From Hypsibius dujardini (lineage: Eukaryota; Tardigrada; Eutardigrada; Parachela; Hypsibiidae), in assembly GCA_001579985.1 (NCBI GenBank), contig LRSR01004061.1:1-43338 (forward strand): a stretch of DNA of 43,338 nt, written 5' to 3'. A model generated the notes under the pieces. That model was given only the letters and a program-made list of their open reading frames with translations. It was not told the DNA's origin and did not search any database. The position numbers and the translations under genes were made by a program. Positions 19,196-30,196 of this stretch are shown piece by piece (the stretch's first letter is position 1; every line of letters begins with the position of its first letter).

Positions 19196-21847
19196 CTAGT
19201 CCTTGTCAGCGACGGCCACCGCAGCGTGCTCCATTCCATGGACCATTTCCTCCTTATTGATGAGATGGGTTGTCTGACTGATCATTTCCATCAATTTGGC
19301 CACGTTTCCGGCCCAGTCATCGAGGGTGGCGTCCACATTCTTGTGAGGACGGAAGACAACAGTACCAGAAGGCCGATCAATCCGCGCAAAGATCGTCTTC
19401 TTCGTCACCTAGTGGGGCAAAAACCAATTCACTTGAGACAAATCAGTTTCGCCTACACAAATCTCTAAAGCGCATCGTCAGCGATATTTGTCTCTTCGCC
19501 TTGATCTGAAACAAATTTTCCTCACCAGTTTGCCAATAAATTCTTCCAGCTGCAAAGGTGTCAGGCTCAACAGGAAGGCCAATCGGTTGAGGGAAACGCG
19601 AGAGTAATACAAAGCCGCAATGCGGATGTTATGTTCGGTAGTACGCTGGCGTAATTGCAACCAACGGGCTGTTCCCTCTGCATTAGGTTGGAATACATAG
19701 ACGGCCGGCAGCTCGGCTGAACCTTGACGGAGATCCTTCTCAAGCTCGCTGGAGAAAATGGTCCACTGAATGATCTCCTCCGTGATGAAAGACTTCAGCA
19801 GCCGCCTAGGACGAAAACAGATGCCGAGTTGAAGAATAAGACATCTAGTTTTTGTAATTTTTCTATTGACGGATTAATACATACTTGTACGGCGGAATTT
19901 TGTCAAGATTCTTGTCCGCTAACATTCTGTGCATCATGTCGTGTTGCTCATTGTCGAACGGGGCCAGAACGAGATACGATAGCAGGCATTGGAGTGCCTG
20001 CAAAAAGGTCACGTTCAATTACTTGCTTATCATCTGCCTATAACTTTAGCCTAAACAATAGGTACACCGTATCTGCTCAACCGAAAACAAACAGCCAATA
20101 CAGTCAACGACAAGATTCAATATACTGGAGGGTCCGGGGAATGGGAAAAAGGGGCGGGACAGGGGGTGGTTTTCAAACAATCGAACAATCAACCACCTGA
20201 CCACCCCCAGCTCCGCCCCTTTTGTCCACACCTCGGACCCTCCAGTGTACTCAATCTTGTCGTTAATTGTAGGCATAATTTTCAGCGTTAAAAAGTCTAC
20301 AAAATCAGGCAATTGGCAAGAGGCGGGACAGGGACCTTTCAAACAATCGAACAATCAACCACCTGACCACCCCCAGCTCCGCCCCTTTTGTCCACACCTC
20401 GGACCCTCCAGTGTACTCAATCTTGTCGTTAATTGTACGCCACCCTTAAGCCATAGGATTTACATCACCTGCAAGGAATCAATTGGATTCTCCTTGATCT
20501 TTTTCGTATTGTAGATGGCACCATAATGACGGGCAACACTGAGAAACTTGCTGTCATGTTCGTCCAACTGAATCATGAGCTTGAAGTACTTCAGCTTTAA
20601 ATCCTGTTAGAAGAAAGAAAAAAGTCGGACATAAAGTCACAGTCACAAGCAGCAAGTACAAACATGGACTGGGACATTGAAACACATAACAAAAAAACAA
20701 GGAAAGAGCTGCGCAATTTCACCTGGTTAGCCTCTTCTTCGAAAAACTTAAGGCTGACTTTCCGGCTGATGATCTGTGTGCGAACATAGTCCTGCTTGGC
20801 CAGGCAAAGTCGCATCTGCTCCAACAGCATTTCCATTTTCTCCCTTCGTTCCATCGATCCGTATGTTTCAATCTGTAAGGGAAAAAAGGCAAAAAATAAC
20901 AACTACCCCGAAAAAAAACTCAGATTAAACAATCTTAACAAACCTGTAAGTCTTGCAAGATCTCAGCGCCTTCCTTCGCCTTTCCCTCCGCTTCCAGCAT
21001 TAACGCCAGCTTGTATGTAATCCGAGCTCGCTCCACTTCCACGTAGATTTTGCCCTCCGTCACCGTTCGAATGGCTTCGATCACCTTCAACTGGGTGGGT
21101 CGATCAGCTATGGTGTCCACAATTTTGACCACTTCCTGCACCATCGCAGTGACGGCCTGCAAGAGGAAACAATACTTGGCTACAAAACAAGCCAGACGAA
21201 ATGGTTAAAAGTCTCTACTTCGTGCCAAGTGTTAGTTCTCCACATTTTTTTAGCCTTGCCAGTTGATAAACTCATGCTGATTCTCAATCAGCGGCTTATT
21301 AACCCTTACTACTACTGATGAATCGAGTGATCAACAGGAACAGACACCACTAAGGCATCTGTATGCGGGTCAGTCGATTGATCGAGTGATTAACAGGACA
21401 GAAACTACTAAAGCATCTGTATGCGGGTCAGTTGATTGATCGAGTGATTAACAGGAACACAACTACTAAGGCATCTGTATGCGAGTCAGTCGCTTGATTG
21501 ATCGATAGACAACAAAGATTTGGCTGGGTACCATTCCCTCGGTCGATTGACTGATTTACCTGCTTATACTGACTGCGGCGCTTGGACATGACGACCATCA
21601 TTTCGGTCAGCATGTCGTAGTTCTTGGCTTGCGCGCAGAGGTTAACGATTGCACACAGAACCTTCACTGAGGAAAAAGTATCGCCGCTCTGGCGTGCCTG
21701 CTTCTCCAGCACGATCAGGCCGTCCAGCGCCTCCTGGAGATGTCCTGCACGCACCAGCTCCTCCGACTTGGCGATCTGTGCTGCCACCGCCTCCGCGTAG
21801 TCCACCTCCATTTTCACCAGCTTGCCGTCCACGGAGTTGAGTGCCAT
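19196..21847 (-). CDS. PSMD12: 26S proteasome lid subunit Rpn5 / PSMD12, 7 exons
   Basis: Non-catalytic PCI subunit of the 19S regulatory particle lid, needed to assemble and position the lid. Exons in gene order: 21847-21560, 21156-20944, 20872-20723, 20603-20469, 19997-19885, 19805-19526, 19408-19196; phases close and give 463 aa (human 456). Family landmarks: VKMEVDY near the start, [76 protein letters not shown], and in the C-terminal PCI region [17 protein letters not shown] and [11 protein letters not shown]. The ATG at 21847 is the first in frame; a 3' splice site lies 30 bases upstream. The tail after the conserved end is about 10 residues longer than in human. It is divergent from ING, with about 1.1 kb between the ATGs. 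Confidence 0.96.
20099..20437. mobile_element. TA-flanked foldback element with a 100-bp exact partial duplication (PSMD12 intron 4)
   Basis: The left arm from 20101 (CAGTCAACGACAAGATTC, then GGAGGGTCCG, then GGGGCGGGAC) pairs imperfectly with the right arm ending at 20269 (CTCCGCCCC, then CGGACCCTCCAG, then AATCTTGTCGTTAATTG). TA borders both ends. The right-hand 100 bases (20172-20271) recur without change at 20338-20437, exactly 166 bases away, preceded by a short remnant of the left arm. It lies inside intron 19998-20468. Confidence 0.75.
21321..21505. repeat. Three-copy ~59-bp tandem repeat in PSMD12 intron 1
   Basis: Units begin ATCGAGTGAT(C/T)AACAGG and end CATCTGTATGCGGGTCAGT; they start near 21322, 21381 and 21439. 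They are separated by GATTGAT tetramer drift. Intron 21157-21559. Confidence 0.85.
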
Positions 21848-22949
21848 GGCTGCGAGCGAGGGGGAGGTCAAGAATACCTGAAAAAATTAACGAAGCACGT
21901 TGGAAGAGAAACCTTCCATTAAATCTTGTGGAGAATCCAAGCTGGCTGCTTAACGTAAGCGTTCTACATTTACAACGTTTTATTTCAATTAGCTAAGGTA
22001 ACGCAAACGTGTATGTTCTGAAAACAATTCTAACACGAACTGCAAAGTAAAACATAAATGCCTGTCTAAGTAAGTGGAAAAATAGCAAAAAAACTATCGG
22101 AAGGTCTTCGATTCGCAACACGACTCACCAAATTAAAAAAGTCTCGACCAACTCGAATTTTGAAAGAAATAGCGAAATCTTTCCAACTGTCAAATGACGT
22201 CGTATCAAAACGCGGAGGACAACTGTGTGGAGGAAAACTCAAAAATGCTCCAGAAACCAGTCGCTCAAAATTTTGCTCGCTCACACAGCTACAGGGATAA
22301 CTCAAGTCTTGCGCAGCATTTTCCCAAGAGAAACGTTGCAGCCAATCACCCCTTTCTCCTAAAATTATCAAGCCAAGGGGCGCGGCCAGGCGGCCTGTCC
22401 ACGCTGCTGCGTTATTACATAGTCTACACACATGGCAAAAACCTTGCGCCAACCGAGCTATGCCATTACACTCGTTACCCGGCTGTTATACACAGCTGTC
22501 GAGTTAAAGCGCTTAATTCGGTTAATGCAAGGTTTTTGCCACGTGTGTACGTCTGCTAGTGCATGTGTTGTTGTGGAAATTCGAAGATGTCTAAGTCTCA
22601 ACTCCGCACGCAACGTTTCTCGACTCTCGAACACGCGCAAAATAGCGTAGTGCTCGATTTTGCGTTGCTTTAGCCATTTTCAGTTTGCTAACTGCTCTAT
22701 TTTACAAGTTCTTATTTTGCAAATCTCCGAATGCTGTCTGATCGGGCTAAAATTATTATTCTTTATTGATGAGCATAATTTTTTTAATTCAGCTGTGAAC
22801 AAAAAAAGCGTAAGCACGAGATTCGATTTTATTCCCCTGCCCTCGAACATTCGAATTACTTTTAACCCACCTCACGTGCGTCTACCATTTAGCTATAAGC
22901 ACGCTTTTATTGCGTTATAGGACGGACAATTTTTTCTTCGCTCGGTGGA
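21848..22949. promoter_or_regulatory. Divergent intergenic region PSMD12 / ING
   Basis: About 1.1 kb between two head-to-head ATGs, likely to hold both promoters. Putative 3' splice sites lie at 21878 (minus strand, before PSMD12) and 22920 (plus strand, TTATAG, before ING), so short 5' UTR introns or trans-splice sites are likely. It includes a family A MITE at 22428-22549, whose right end carries CACGTG, and a second CACGTG near 22872. No TATA box can be assigned. Confidence 0.45.
22428..22549. mobile_element. Foldback MITE, family A, copy 4 (PSMD12/ING promoter region)
   Basis: Arms ACACATGGCAAAAACCTTGCG and GCAAGGTTTTTGCCACGTGTGT face each other across a short centre. The copy is well preserved and closely resembles the dimer at 12171-12433. 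Its ends supply a CACGTG motif between two divergent promoters. Confidence 0.8.
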
Positions 22950-25078
22950 ATGTCTCAGCCACAGTCGAAGTTTGCGAAAATCCAACCAGAAGGCCCCAAA
23001 ATGGCGTCCTCTTCCTCGCTGCAGCAGCATGACGCGGGCAGCAACGGCAGCAACGAGTACGGATCCGGCAGCAACCGCGACAGTCTGGCGGAGACATTTG
23101 TCACCTCCTTTTTCAGTGCGCAGGGCGAGGTGGCCAAATCAGTGCAGAAGGGAATGAGTACGTTTTTCGAGCTCGACGGAGACCAGCAGCGAGATCAGGA
23201 GACGGCGGACGAGCTCTTGGCCAAGATCCGACAGACACGTGATGAAGCGGTTCGGAATGATCTCTTTCAGGTGAGTGGGGGGTTTCAAAAGGAAATACGA
23301 GGATGCCCCATTTGACAGGCTATCTTCTGACTTCGGAAGCTGTCGCTTGCTAAATGGGCTTGATTGATTGATTGATTTGACAACTGATTTGACGACCGAT
23401 TCCGCAATCAACCAATCAATAGTCTATCTCAGATGAGATTAGATAAAAGTGTGATGGGCATGATAGACATGTTATGACCTTTGTTTATTGATTATGATTA
23501 TCGATTACGGTGATGAGTATGAGTACACGTGCATTTCTCGCATACTTAGTGTTCCGTTACGAAATTTCGTTTAGAAGACATTGTACTCACCACCGACCGG
23601 TCGTTGGTGTTCAGTAGTTACAGAACGGCTGCTATTTTTCTGGTCCAGTTTTCAATTAAAAATCAGGCATGGTTATATTCTTTTTTGATATCTAAAGCTG
23701 ATGAAGTTGATGTTGCAAGATATTGGGATTTGTGCAGTCTGTTCATTGACTTGGTTGAGCGATCGATTGATTGGGCGTTTTCTATGTGCTTGCCCTAGCC
23801 TGCTTTTGTATCGCTGACAAAATTTGCTTGGGGTCGGTTATCTTACCGATTTTCTTAGGCGTTTGTGATTATTTTGTTACATGTGGCGCGATATCGTATG
23901 CATGTCGCGTGCAGTGGTTACTCGCGCTTGTTTTGATTATTGATTGCTAGAGTGAGGATTCTAGACTGTGCGTGGATTGATTGATTGATTGCGCCTTAGG
24001 ATTGGGGAAAACGGTTTTCTTTACCAGTACCAGTATCAATTACAGATAATGTTCTCTGTCCGTTGATATGCACGTGGGAAAAACGTTTGGCTAACTGAGT
24101 TAAGCCATTTAGCTCGTTTAACGCATGGTTTGATACACGTGTAGGGTAAAATGACTTGACTCGGTTAGATCACATTTTACCACATTTGTACTGTGTAGCC
24201 TGCAAAACACGGCAATCTTAACCGATGTATCGTTTCAGGCACTCGACACCCTTCTGGATCGGATGCACGGTGAGCAGACGCGTGCTAACCAGGCCTGGAA
24301 TATCATCGACGACCAAATTACAGCGACCGTGGCTGAAACAGAGTCCCACTGGAAGAAGGCCGAACCTTTTTTCCGTATCAAGCAGAAGCGCAGCGACAAC
24401 CGCGCTCACGCCGCAGCTGAGTTTCAAAAGGTTGGCGGGAAAGCCCGCAAAATCCTCCCGGTTGTCCCGATGAAGCTGACTCCGATCGGTGGGGACATTG
24501 TCCGGCCCTCTCTGATCCCCAAAATGAAGCCCGTGATGAAGGCCAATGCTAAAGTGGAGCTGAACAGTCGGAAACGGTCGCCGTCAGAGTCGCCGGAACG
24601 CGTTCGCACCCGGCCCGAGAAGAAGAACAAGACCAATGGTGGAGCGATTGCTGTCCGGAAAGTGGAGCGAAAAGAGGAGAAGTCGTCAATGACGGCCAAG
24701 GAGAAGGAAACGAGGAAACCGAAACCGATCAAGAAGAAGCGGGTAGTCTCCCAGCGTAGGATCAAGCGGGAAGAGTCGGACGACAACTCTGCGAGTGACG
24801 ATGATTCGGCGTCCGACTCGGATCCGCCGTACCGGGGACCATCCAGCGGGCATGACGGCGACAAGAAGGAGGTGGTCGATCCCAATGAGCCGTTGTACTG
24901 CACATGCCGGAAAGTATCTTTCGGTCAGATGGTCGGCTGCGACTATGAAAAATGTGCCATCGAATGGTTTCATTTTGTCTGTGTGACACTGAAGGCCAAG
25001 CCGCGGGGAAAGTGGTACTGTCCGGCTTGTCGCGACGGCGACAATTCAAAACTGTGCAAATTCAAAGGTGATGGGTAG
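22950..25078 (+). CDS. ING: ING-family histone reader (inhibitor of growth) with PHD finger, 2 exons
   Basis: Chromatin protein expected to bring HDAC or HAT complexes to H3K4me3 nucleosomes. Exons 22950-23270 and 24239-25078 give 386 aa. The C-terminal PHD finger (about residues 325-372) has the C4HC3 pattern YCTC...GCDYEKC...WFHFVC...WYCPAC. All four residues that line the trimethyl-lysine pocket in ING2 are kept: Tyr before CTC, Ser in VSFG, Met in GQM and Trp in EWFHF. The finger resembles ING1/2 most. The N-terminal region (about 40-180) is predicted helical and probably equals the ING dimerisation domain but is very divergent. The middle is Lys/Arg/Ser-rich with an acidic serine run ([14 protein letters not shown]), a likely nuclear targeting region. 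The usual C-terminal polybasic region is nearly absent. A 3' splice site at 22920 precedes the ATG by 29 bases. Confidence 0.92.
24070..24190. mobile_element. Foldback MITE, family A, decayed copy (ING intron)
   Basis: GCACGTGGGAAAAACG...CTGAGTTAAGCCATTTAGCTCG on the left faces ATGACTTGACTCGGTTAG...ACATTTTACCACA on the right. Same arms as family A but with many changes. It lies about 50 bases before the ING exon 2 acceptor. Confidence 0.6.
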
Positions 25079-25170
25079 CGATCCGGGCCGGAGAACGCAA
25101 CTCCGGAAGCGATCCGGGCCGGAGAACGCAACTCCGGAAGCGAGCCGGGCCGGAGAACGCAACTCCGGAA
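25078..25170 (+). repeat. Three tandem 31-bp hairpin units at the ING stop codon
   Basis: Three units of 31 bases, each containing CCGGAG-AACGCAA-CTCCGG, a six-pair stem with a seven-base loop; longer alternative pairings between units are possible. The first unit starts on the last base of the ING stop codon, so the array opens the 3' UTR. Units 1 and 2 are identical and unit 3 has one change (GATCC to GAGCC). Confidence 0.9.
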
Positions 25171-25527
25171 GCGAGTTCGCGCGACCAAGGTTGCCTAGAC
25201 GTAAAATAGTATTTTTCCCGTTCTTTTTTTTGCGAAGAGTATTGTTTCTATTTTTCCCCAGAGCCCGTAACAAGTTACATTAGTTTCGCTCCTCACTTTT
25301 CTAAAGCGTTCTTTTTGCAGTGGATACAGTACTCATGTTGGCTGATCGATTTACTCCTGACCTCAGTTTGCGCAGCGGATGGATAGTTCTCTGCACTTTT
25401 TCCCCCTCTGTTAATCCGTCAGCTGGTGATACGTCTATTTCGCCATTGCGTTGTGAAATGAAGTGAGAGCGTCCAATAAGTTGCAAATTTTGCGGAGTCT
25501 AAAAGAACGACCAGCGAGAAAAACATT

Positions 25528-25679
25528 CTCTCAGTAGTTCTTGCACAAGTTTTTTTTTAAAAACCATTCGCGGTACTGCCTACACAGGTAATGAGAAAGC
25601 ATGCTCTCAGTAGTTCTTGCACATGTGTTTTTTAAAAACCATCGGCGGCACTGCCTACACAGGTACTGTATTTTCGCGT
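25528..25679. repeat. Two-copy 76-bp tandem repeat
   Basis: CTCTCAGTAGTTCTTGCACA begins at 25528 and again at 25604. Both units run through TTTTTAAAAACCAT and CTGCCTACACAGGTA. The second runs directly into the foldback element at 25663. Confidence 0.85.
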
Positions 25680-25814
25680 TAGACAGGGACAGTTGTACTG
25701 GAGTGGAACGTGTGCACGGCTTTTGTGCACCGTACACACAGGACAAGGGCCGCGTGGCCGATTAAACATTCCACAGCTCGTACGCTGTCCCTGTCTAACG
25801 CGAAAATACAGTAC
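25663..25814. mobile_element. Foldback element with perfect 30-bp inverted termini
   Basis: The 30-base arms 25663-25692 and 25785-25814 are exact complements (core CTGTATTTTCGCG / CGCGAAAATACAG). TA lies just outside CTGT on both sides, so this may be another TA-inserting MITE of about 148 bases. The centre has a smaller hairpin (GTGCACGG...CCGTACAC). It is intergenic, close to the 3' end of TAOK. Confidence 0.75.
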
Positions 25815-25984
25815 TGTAATACGAATGCTCAGATAAAAATGAGACTCTCCGATTAGCGAACGAACGTACTCAAGACAACAAATGTCAAATAAAACGCAAA
25901 AGACGTCCGGTTGTTTCGTTTACACACAAGAAACAAGGACAATTAAATCACAAAATACAAAGAATCATCAGGTGTGAAGGGATA

Positions 25985-27567
25985 TCAGGTCGACGAGAAC
26001 CTGGAACTGAAGTGTGACGATGCCGATTGCGGCAACGCCACTAATGATAAACGGCTGGCAGTCACATTCCGCTCATCGTCGTCGCGAAGGAGATCGTCAA
26101 GTCCAGAGCTTTCAGCTATGGTCAGCGCATTGAAACCCAAACGGTTGCTCTCCAAATCGAACCGCTCTATGTCTTTGGCCTGCCGGGTGTGGAGCTGGCG
26201 GATGCGCTCGGACCGTTCACGGCGAAACTGAATTAATTCTTCCTCCATCTGAAACAAGAAACGATATTTTCGACTGAGACAATACCGACTAAAGTAGCAA
26301 CACCCAGGCATAGAGGCCGGGGAAGAACGTGGCAATGGATTAACACCGCCACATGGAACGCCCCATTGAGAGCGATCATACCTTATTCTCTAGCATAACT
26401 CTCCTGATGGACACCTTCTCTTCCAGTTGTTTCCGTTCGCTGTTTCGCTGATTTTCCGCATGAATACGGACTTTTGATTGATAGGCAAGCAGCATCTCGT
26501 ACTCTTGATGCAACTGTTCGCGTAGCTCACGTGCTTCAGCTTCTTGCGCCTCGTCCAGTCGGAGCTAAAAAAAGGGTCAGAAAAACTGCATGAGAAAATG
26601 GTTTCTGCGCGAGAAAATGGTTTCTGCGTGAGAAAATGGTCTCTGCGTGAGAAAATGGTCTCTGCATGAGAAATGGTTTCTGCGCGAGACCATAAAGTGC
26701 GCGCGGCAAAACCTTACATTCGACTGCTGCAGCATTTCTGAAATTGAAGCCTCGTACTGTTCCCCCAAGATGGCCAGTTTCCGATGTTGTTCCTCCTTCA
26801 ACCGCTTAATCGTCTCCTTCTGCTTCTCCTTGGGAGCCGTCTCGAGAATCTGACTTTTCAACGCTTTGTACTGGCGTGTTTGCGTTTTGCAGGCTTCGAG
26901 AAACTGCTTCCTGATTTGTAGCTCTCTTTGCTGTAATACCGAAAAAGCACACAATCATTTACTGCTGCTGATATAAGTAGCAATCAAAACCCGTTAACCT
27001 TGAGGCTTTTCGGTTGCTGTTTCTGTTCGACGGCATGCTTTTTGCGCAGCTCACGTTCAGACCGTTCGCTGTATTGGTTTTGATGGGTGACTTCGGCGTG
27101 GTGTTGCTTACGCATCTGGTCTTCACGAACGGCGTGCAGATTGGACAGGTGGCGATACTCCAGATCCTGGGTGAGGTCGTGGTGCTTGAGCAGCATGGAG
27201 TGAGCTAATTCCAGTTGATTTTGACGCTTTTTGAGCTCCTATGAAAACATGGACAGCTAATTTGAAAATCGTCAATATAATGGCTCAGAAAAGCAGACGG
27301 ACACAACATAATACCGACACTCAAACCCACAGAAAAGACATACAGACAACTACTCAGTCAGACAAGCAGACAAAACAGCGAGGGCACAGAGGAAGGCACC
27401 AACCAACAGGTAGCCACCCAATCAGATACTCTAGATGACCAACAAACAGACAGATACGCAGAGGGACAAGCAGACAGAAAGAAAGACAAAAAGACAGACA
27501 GACCGACCGACAGACAGACAGACAGACCGACCGACAGACAAACAGACAGACAGACAAACAGACAGAC

Positions 27568-27608
<41 letters not shown>

Positions 27609-30160
27609 GAAACAGACTGACTGACAGACCGACAGACAAAATTGAGTCGATCTGCAAAACGACAAACCTCTTGAAGTAAATCCTGCTCCAATGCGTGATA
27701 CTGCAACAACTTCCGCCGTTTGAATTTCCGCATCTCCAGGTCCAGGTATCCCTTGTGGTCCTGTTGAAGTTTCTGTTGAGCTTCCTGGTGCCGTGTTGAG
27801 ACAGACTCCTTATGCCGCCGCACGATATCCTCCCGCTCCTTTTTCGGGGTCGTGGTTTGGTCACTCAAATCCTACGAGTACAAAACATAATGTTATTTCT
27901 GCGCAAGTTGAATGAGATTCTCCGTGTGTGCGTGCAAAAGTAAACAACACGCAAAACACACGGATCCCTTATGCAAGTGACAAATCAAGAAAATCTGGTT
28001 CAGCTTCAATGCGCACGAGTTAAAGTAAGCAACAGCTGCATCTGCACTCCGTTCATTTTCATTCCAAATTAAAATTGTGAGTAATGGAAAATATACGGTA
28101 GAGAGGGGCACGGGAAGAAGCTCAGCCAGCGCTTACCGTGCGAACTTTATCCTTGCTCTGCTTATACTCCTTCTTATGCTGCACTTGATACATCCGAAGT
28201 TCTTCGTCGTGCTGCTGCATAATGTGCTTGTATAATTTCTTCTCGTGAAGATAGTTGACTTTAGTTTTCTGGTCCATCTCGTTGTGCTGCTTGAGCTGGA
28301 GCTTTTCGAGCTCTTTGGCGAAGGCCTGCAGAAGTGCTTCGTATTCCCGATCCAGCTTCAGCTTATGCTCACTCATCTCGTTGTCATATTTCGCCTCAAA
28401 CTACATGAAATGCCTGGTTAATTGTCTGAACGGAGGCATGGCGTTTGACTTTTCTTGTTTATACCTGTTGGTATGCCTTTTGATGGTTCCGAATCATCTG
28501 CTTATAACCGCTCATCTAATCGACAAGAAAAAAAACTAATAAGCGAAGAAGTCTACAATGTCTAAATGAAACAATTCCAGTCCAATCCATTAATCAACCA
28601 CCAATCAGTGTCGTGTAGCAACTTACTTGCTCAACCAGTTCGTTTTCTCTTTCCTTCTGCTGCCGCGTGACGACAGTGGTGGGACGAATGGTGAGAAAGT
28701 TATTTTGTGAGCTCTGCTCCACCGAAGCAGCCGTTCCCGACGACACACTGGCCTGCACCGCAAAAATAGGTAATATTATAAAATCAAGCATCGCGCACAA
28801 ACAGAGCGCGGCCACTTCACGCCAAGGAGGTGTTCAAGAGGGCGAGATTTATCATACTCGTTCGCCTGTCCGTGTCGCCGCGCGTCCGTGACTCTCCAGC
28901 CGGCCGGGGGTCGCTTTCAGACTGTCATCGCTCCCACCGCTACTTCGAGCGCTGACACTGTTGCTTTGTGCGCTGACCAAGCTGTCCGAAGGACTACTTC
29001 CCATGGAAGTCCCGTTGTCATCCTGTTCGAGGGAATATTGACGTCTGAATGTATGACGAGTAGTGCAGATCGTACTTATGGGTCTGTAGTTCTCTCTATC
29101 TTCCTGTCAACCTGACTGACTGACTGACTGACTGACTGACTGACTGACTGACTGACTGACTGACTGTCTGACTGTCTGACTGTCTGACTGTCTGCATGTC
29201 TCCCTGTCTGTCCGCGCGTTTATCTGTCTATCTGCTTGTCTGCCTACCTGTACGTCTGTCTGTCCATTTTTTTGTCTACCCGTCTCTAACAGTCTGCCTG
29301 CCTGCCTGTTCATCAGGGCGTCTGTCTGCCTGTCTTTACTATTACAATAGAATTACCAGACATCTTTGAAGCGGATCATCACTCTCCCGCTCATCACGAT
29401 GAAGCTTCTCTCTAATCAAGAGTTTCTTCATCTTTTTGTAATTCAAGTTATCCAGTTCCCGCACAGCCTGTTTGGTCCGTTGGATCAGATCGCGCAGCAC
29501 TGTGACCGCTCGCGGTCGCTGAATGAACGGCGTCTCCAGTATCTCCAAGGCATTTGGTCGCTCTTCCGGATTTTTGGTGAGTGCGAGTGCGGCGAATTCG
29601 CGGAATTCCGTAGACCTGTTTATCAGCAAGAGCAAAACACGACAGTAACGATCAAATTAAGTCTAATCAGATGCAGTGGGCTTCAAGGCTTCTGAACCAA
29701 GTCGTCGTCTATCGTACTTACCAGTCGCCGGCGGCAAGACGTGGAGGCTCATTTTGTGCGATGTGATATAAGGCGCTCATGGCGTTCATGTTGAAATACG
29801 GCGGCTTTTTTTCAGCTGGAAATTCAGATACACAAAAAGAATCGGTCAGAAAAGCCGTGAATTATAGATGAGAGCGATAGTTTAATTCAAGCCCAGGTGT
29901 GGTAGATGCTGCGTTCTCACCCAGTTCGACACAGGTGATGCCCATGGACCAGACATCGACTTTGCCGTCATACTGTCCCTCTTCCATCGCTAATATCACT
30001 TCAGGCGCCTACAAAAGAATATGTGTCGTTAGCCACAACAAACTTCAGATAAGCAGATACTATATAGCAAGCAGGTAGACACACTTCCAGAAAGGCAGGA
30101 ATGTATATGAACCCATGGAAAAAATAGGAACACAACGGACAGGCAACAGAGAAATCATAC

Positions 30161-30196
<36 letters not shown>

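Larger units (their letters stand above)
25079..25984. other. Tail-to-tail gap between ING and TAOK
   Basis: Contains the ING 3' UTR hairpin array, a 76-bp direct repeat (25528-25679) and a foldback element (25663-25814). No coding exon is seen. No convincing AATAAA could be assigned to either gene. Confidence 0.5.

Noticed and set aside
27435-27620. Asp/Arg/Gln/Thr repeat ORFs (also at 10423, 31213 and 33717)
   Set aside because: Complementary-strand reading of the same microsatellites.
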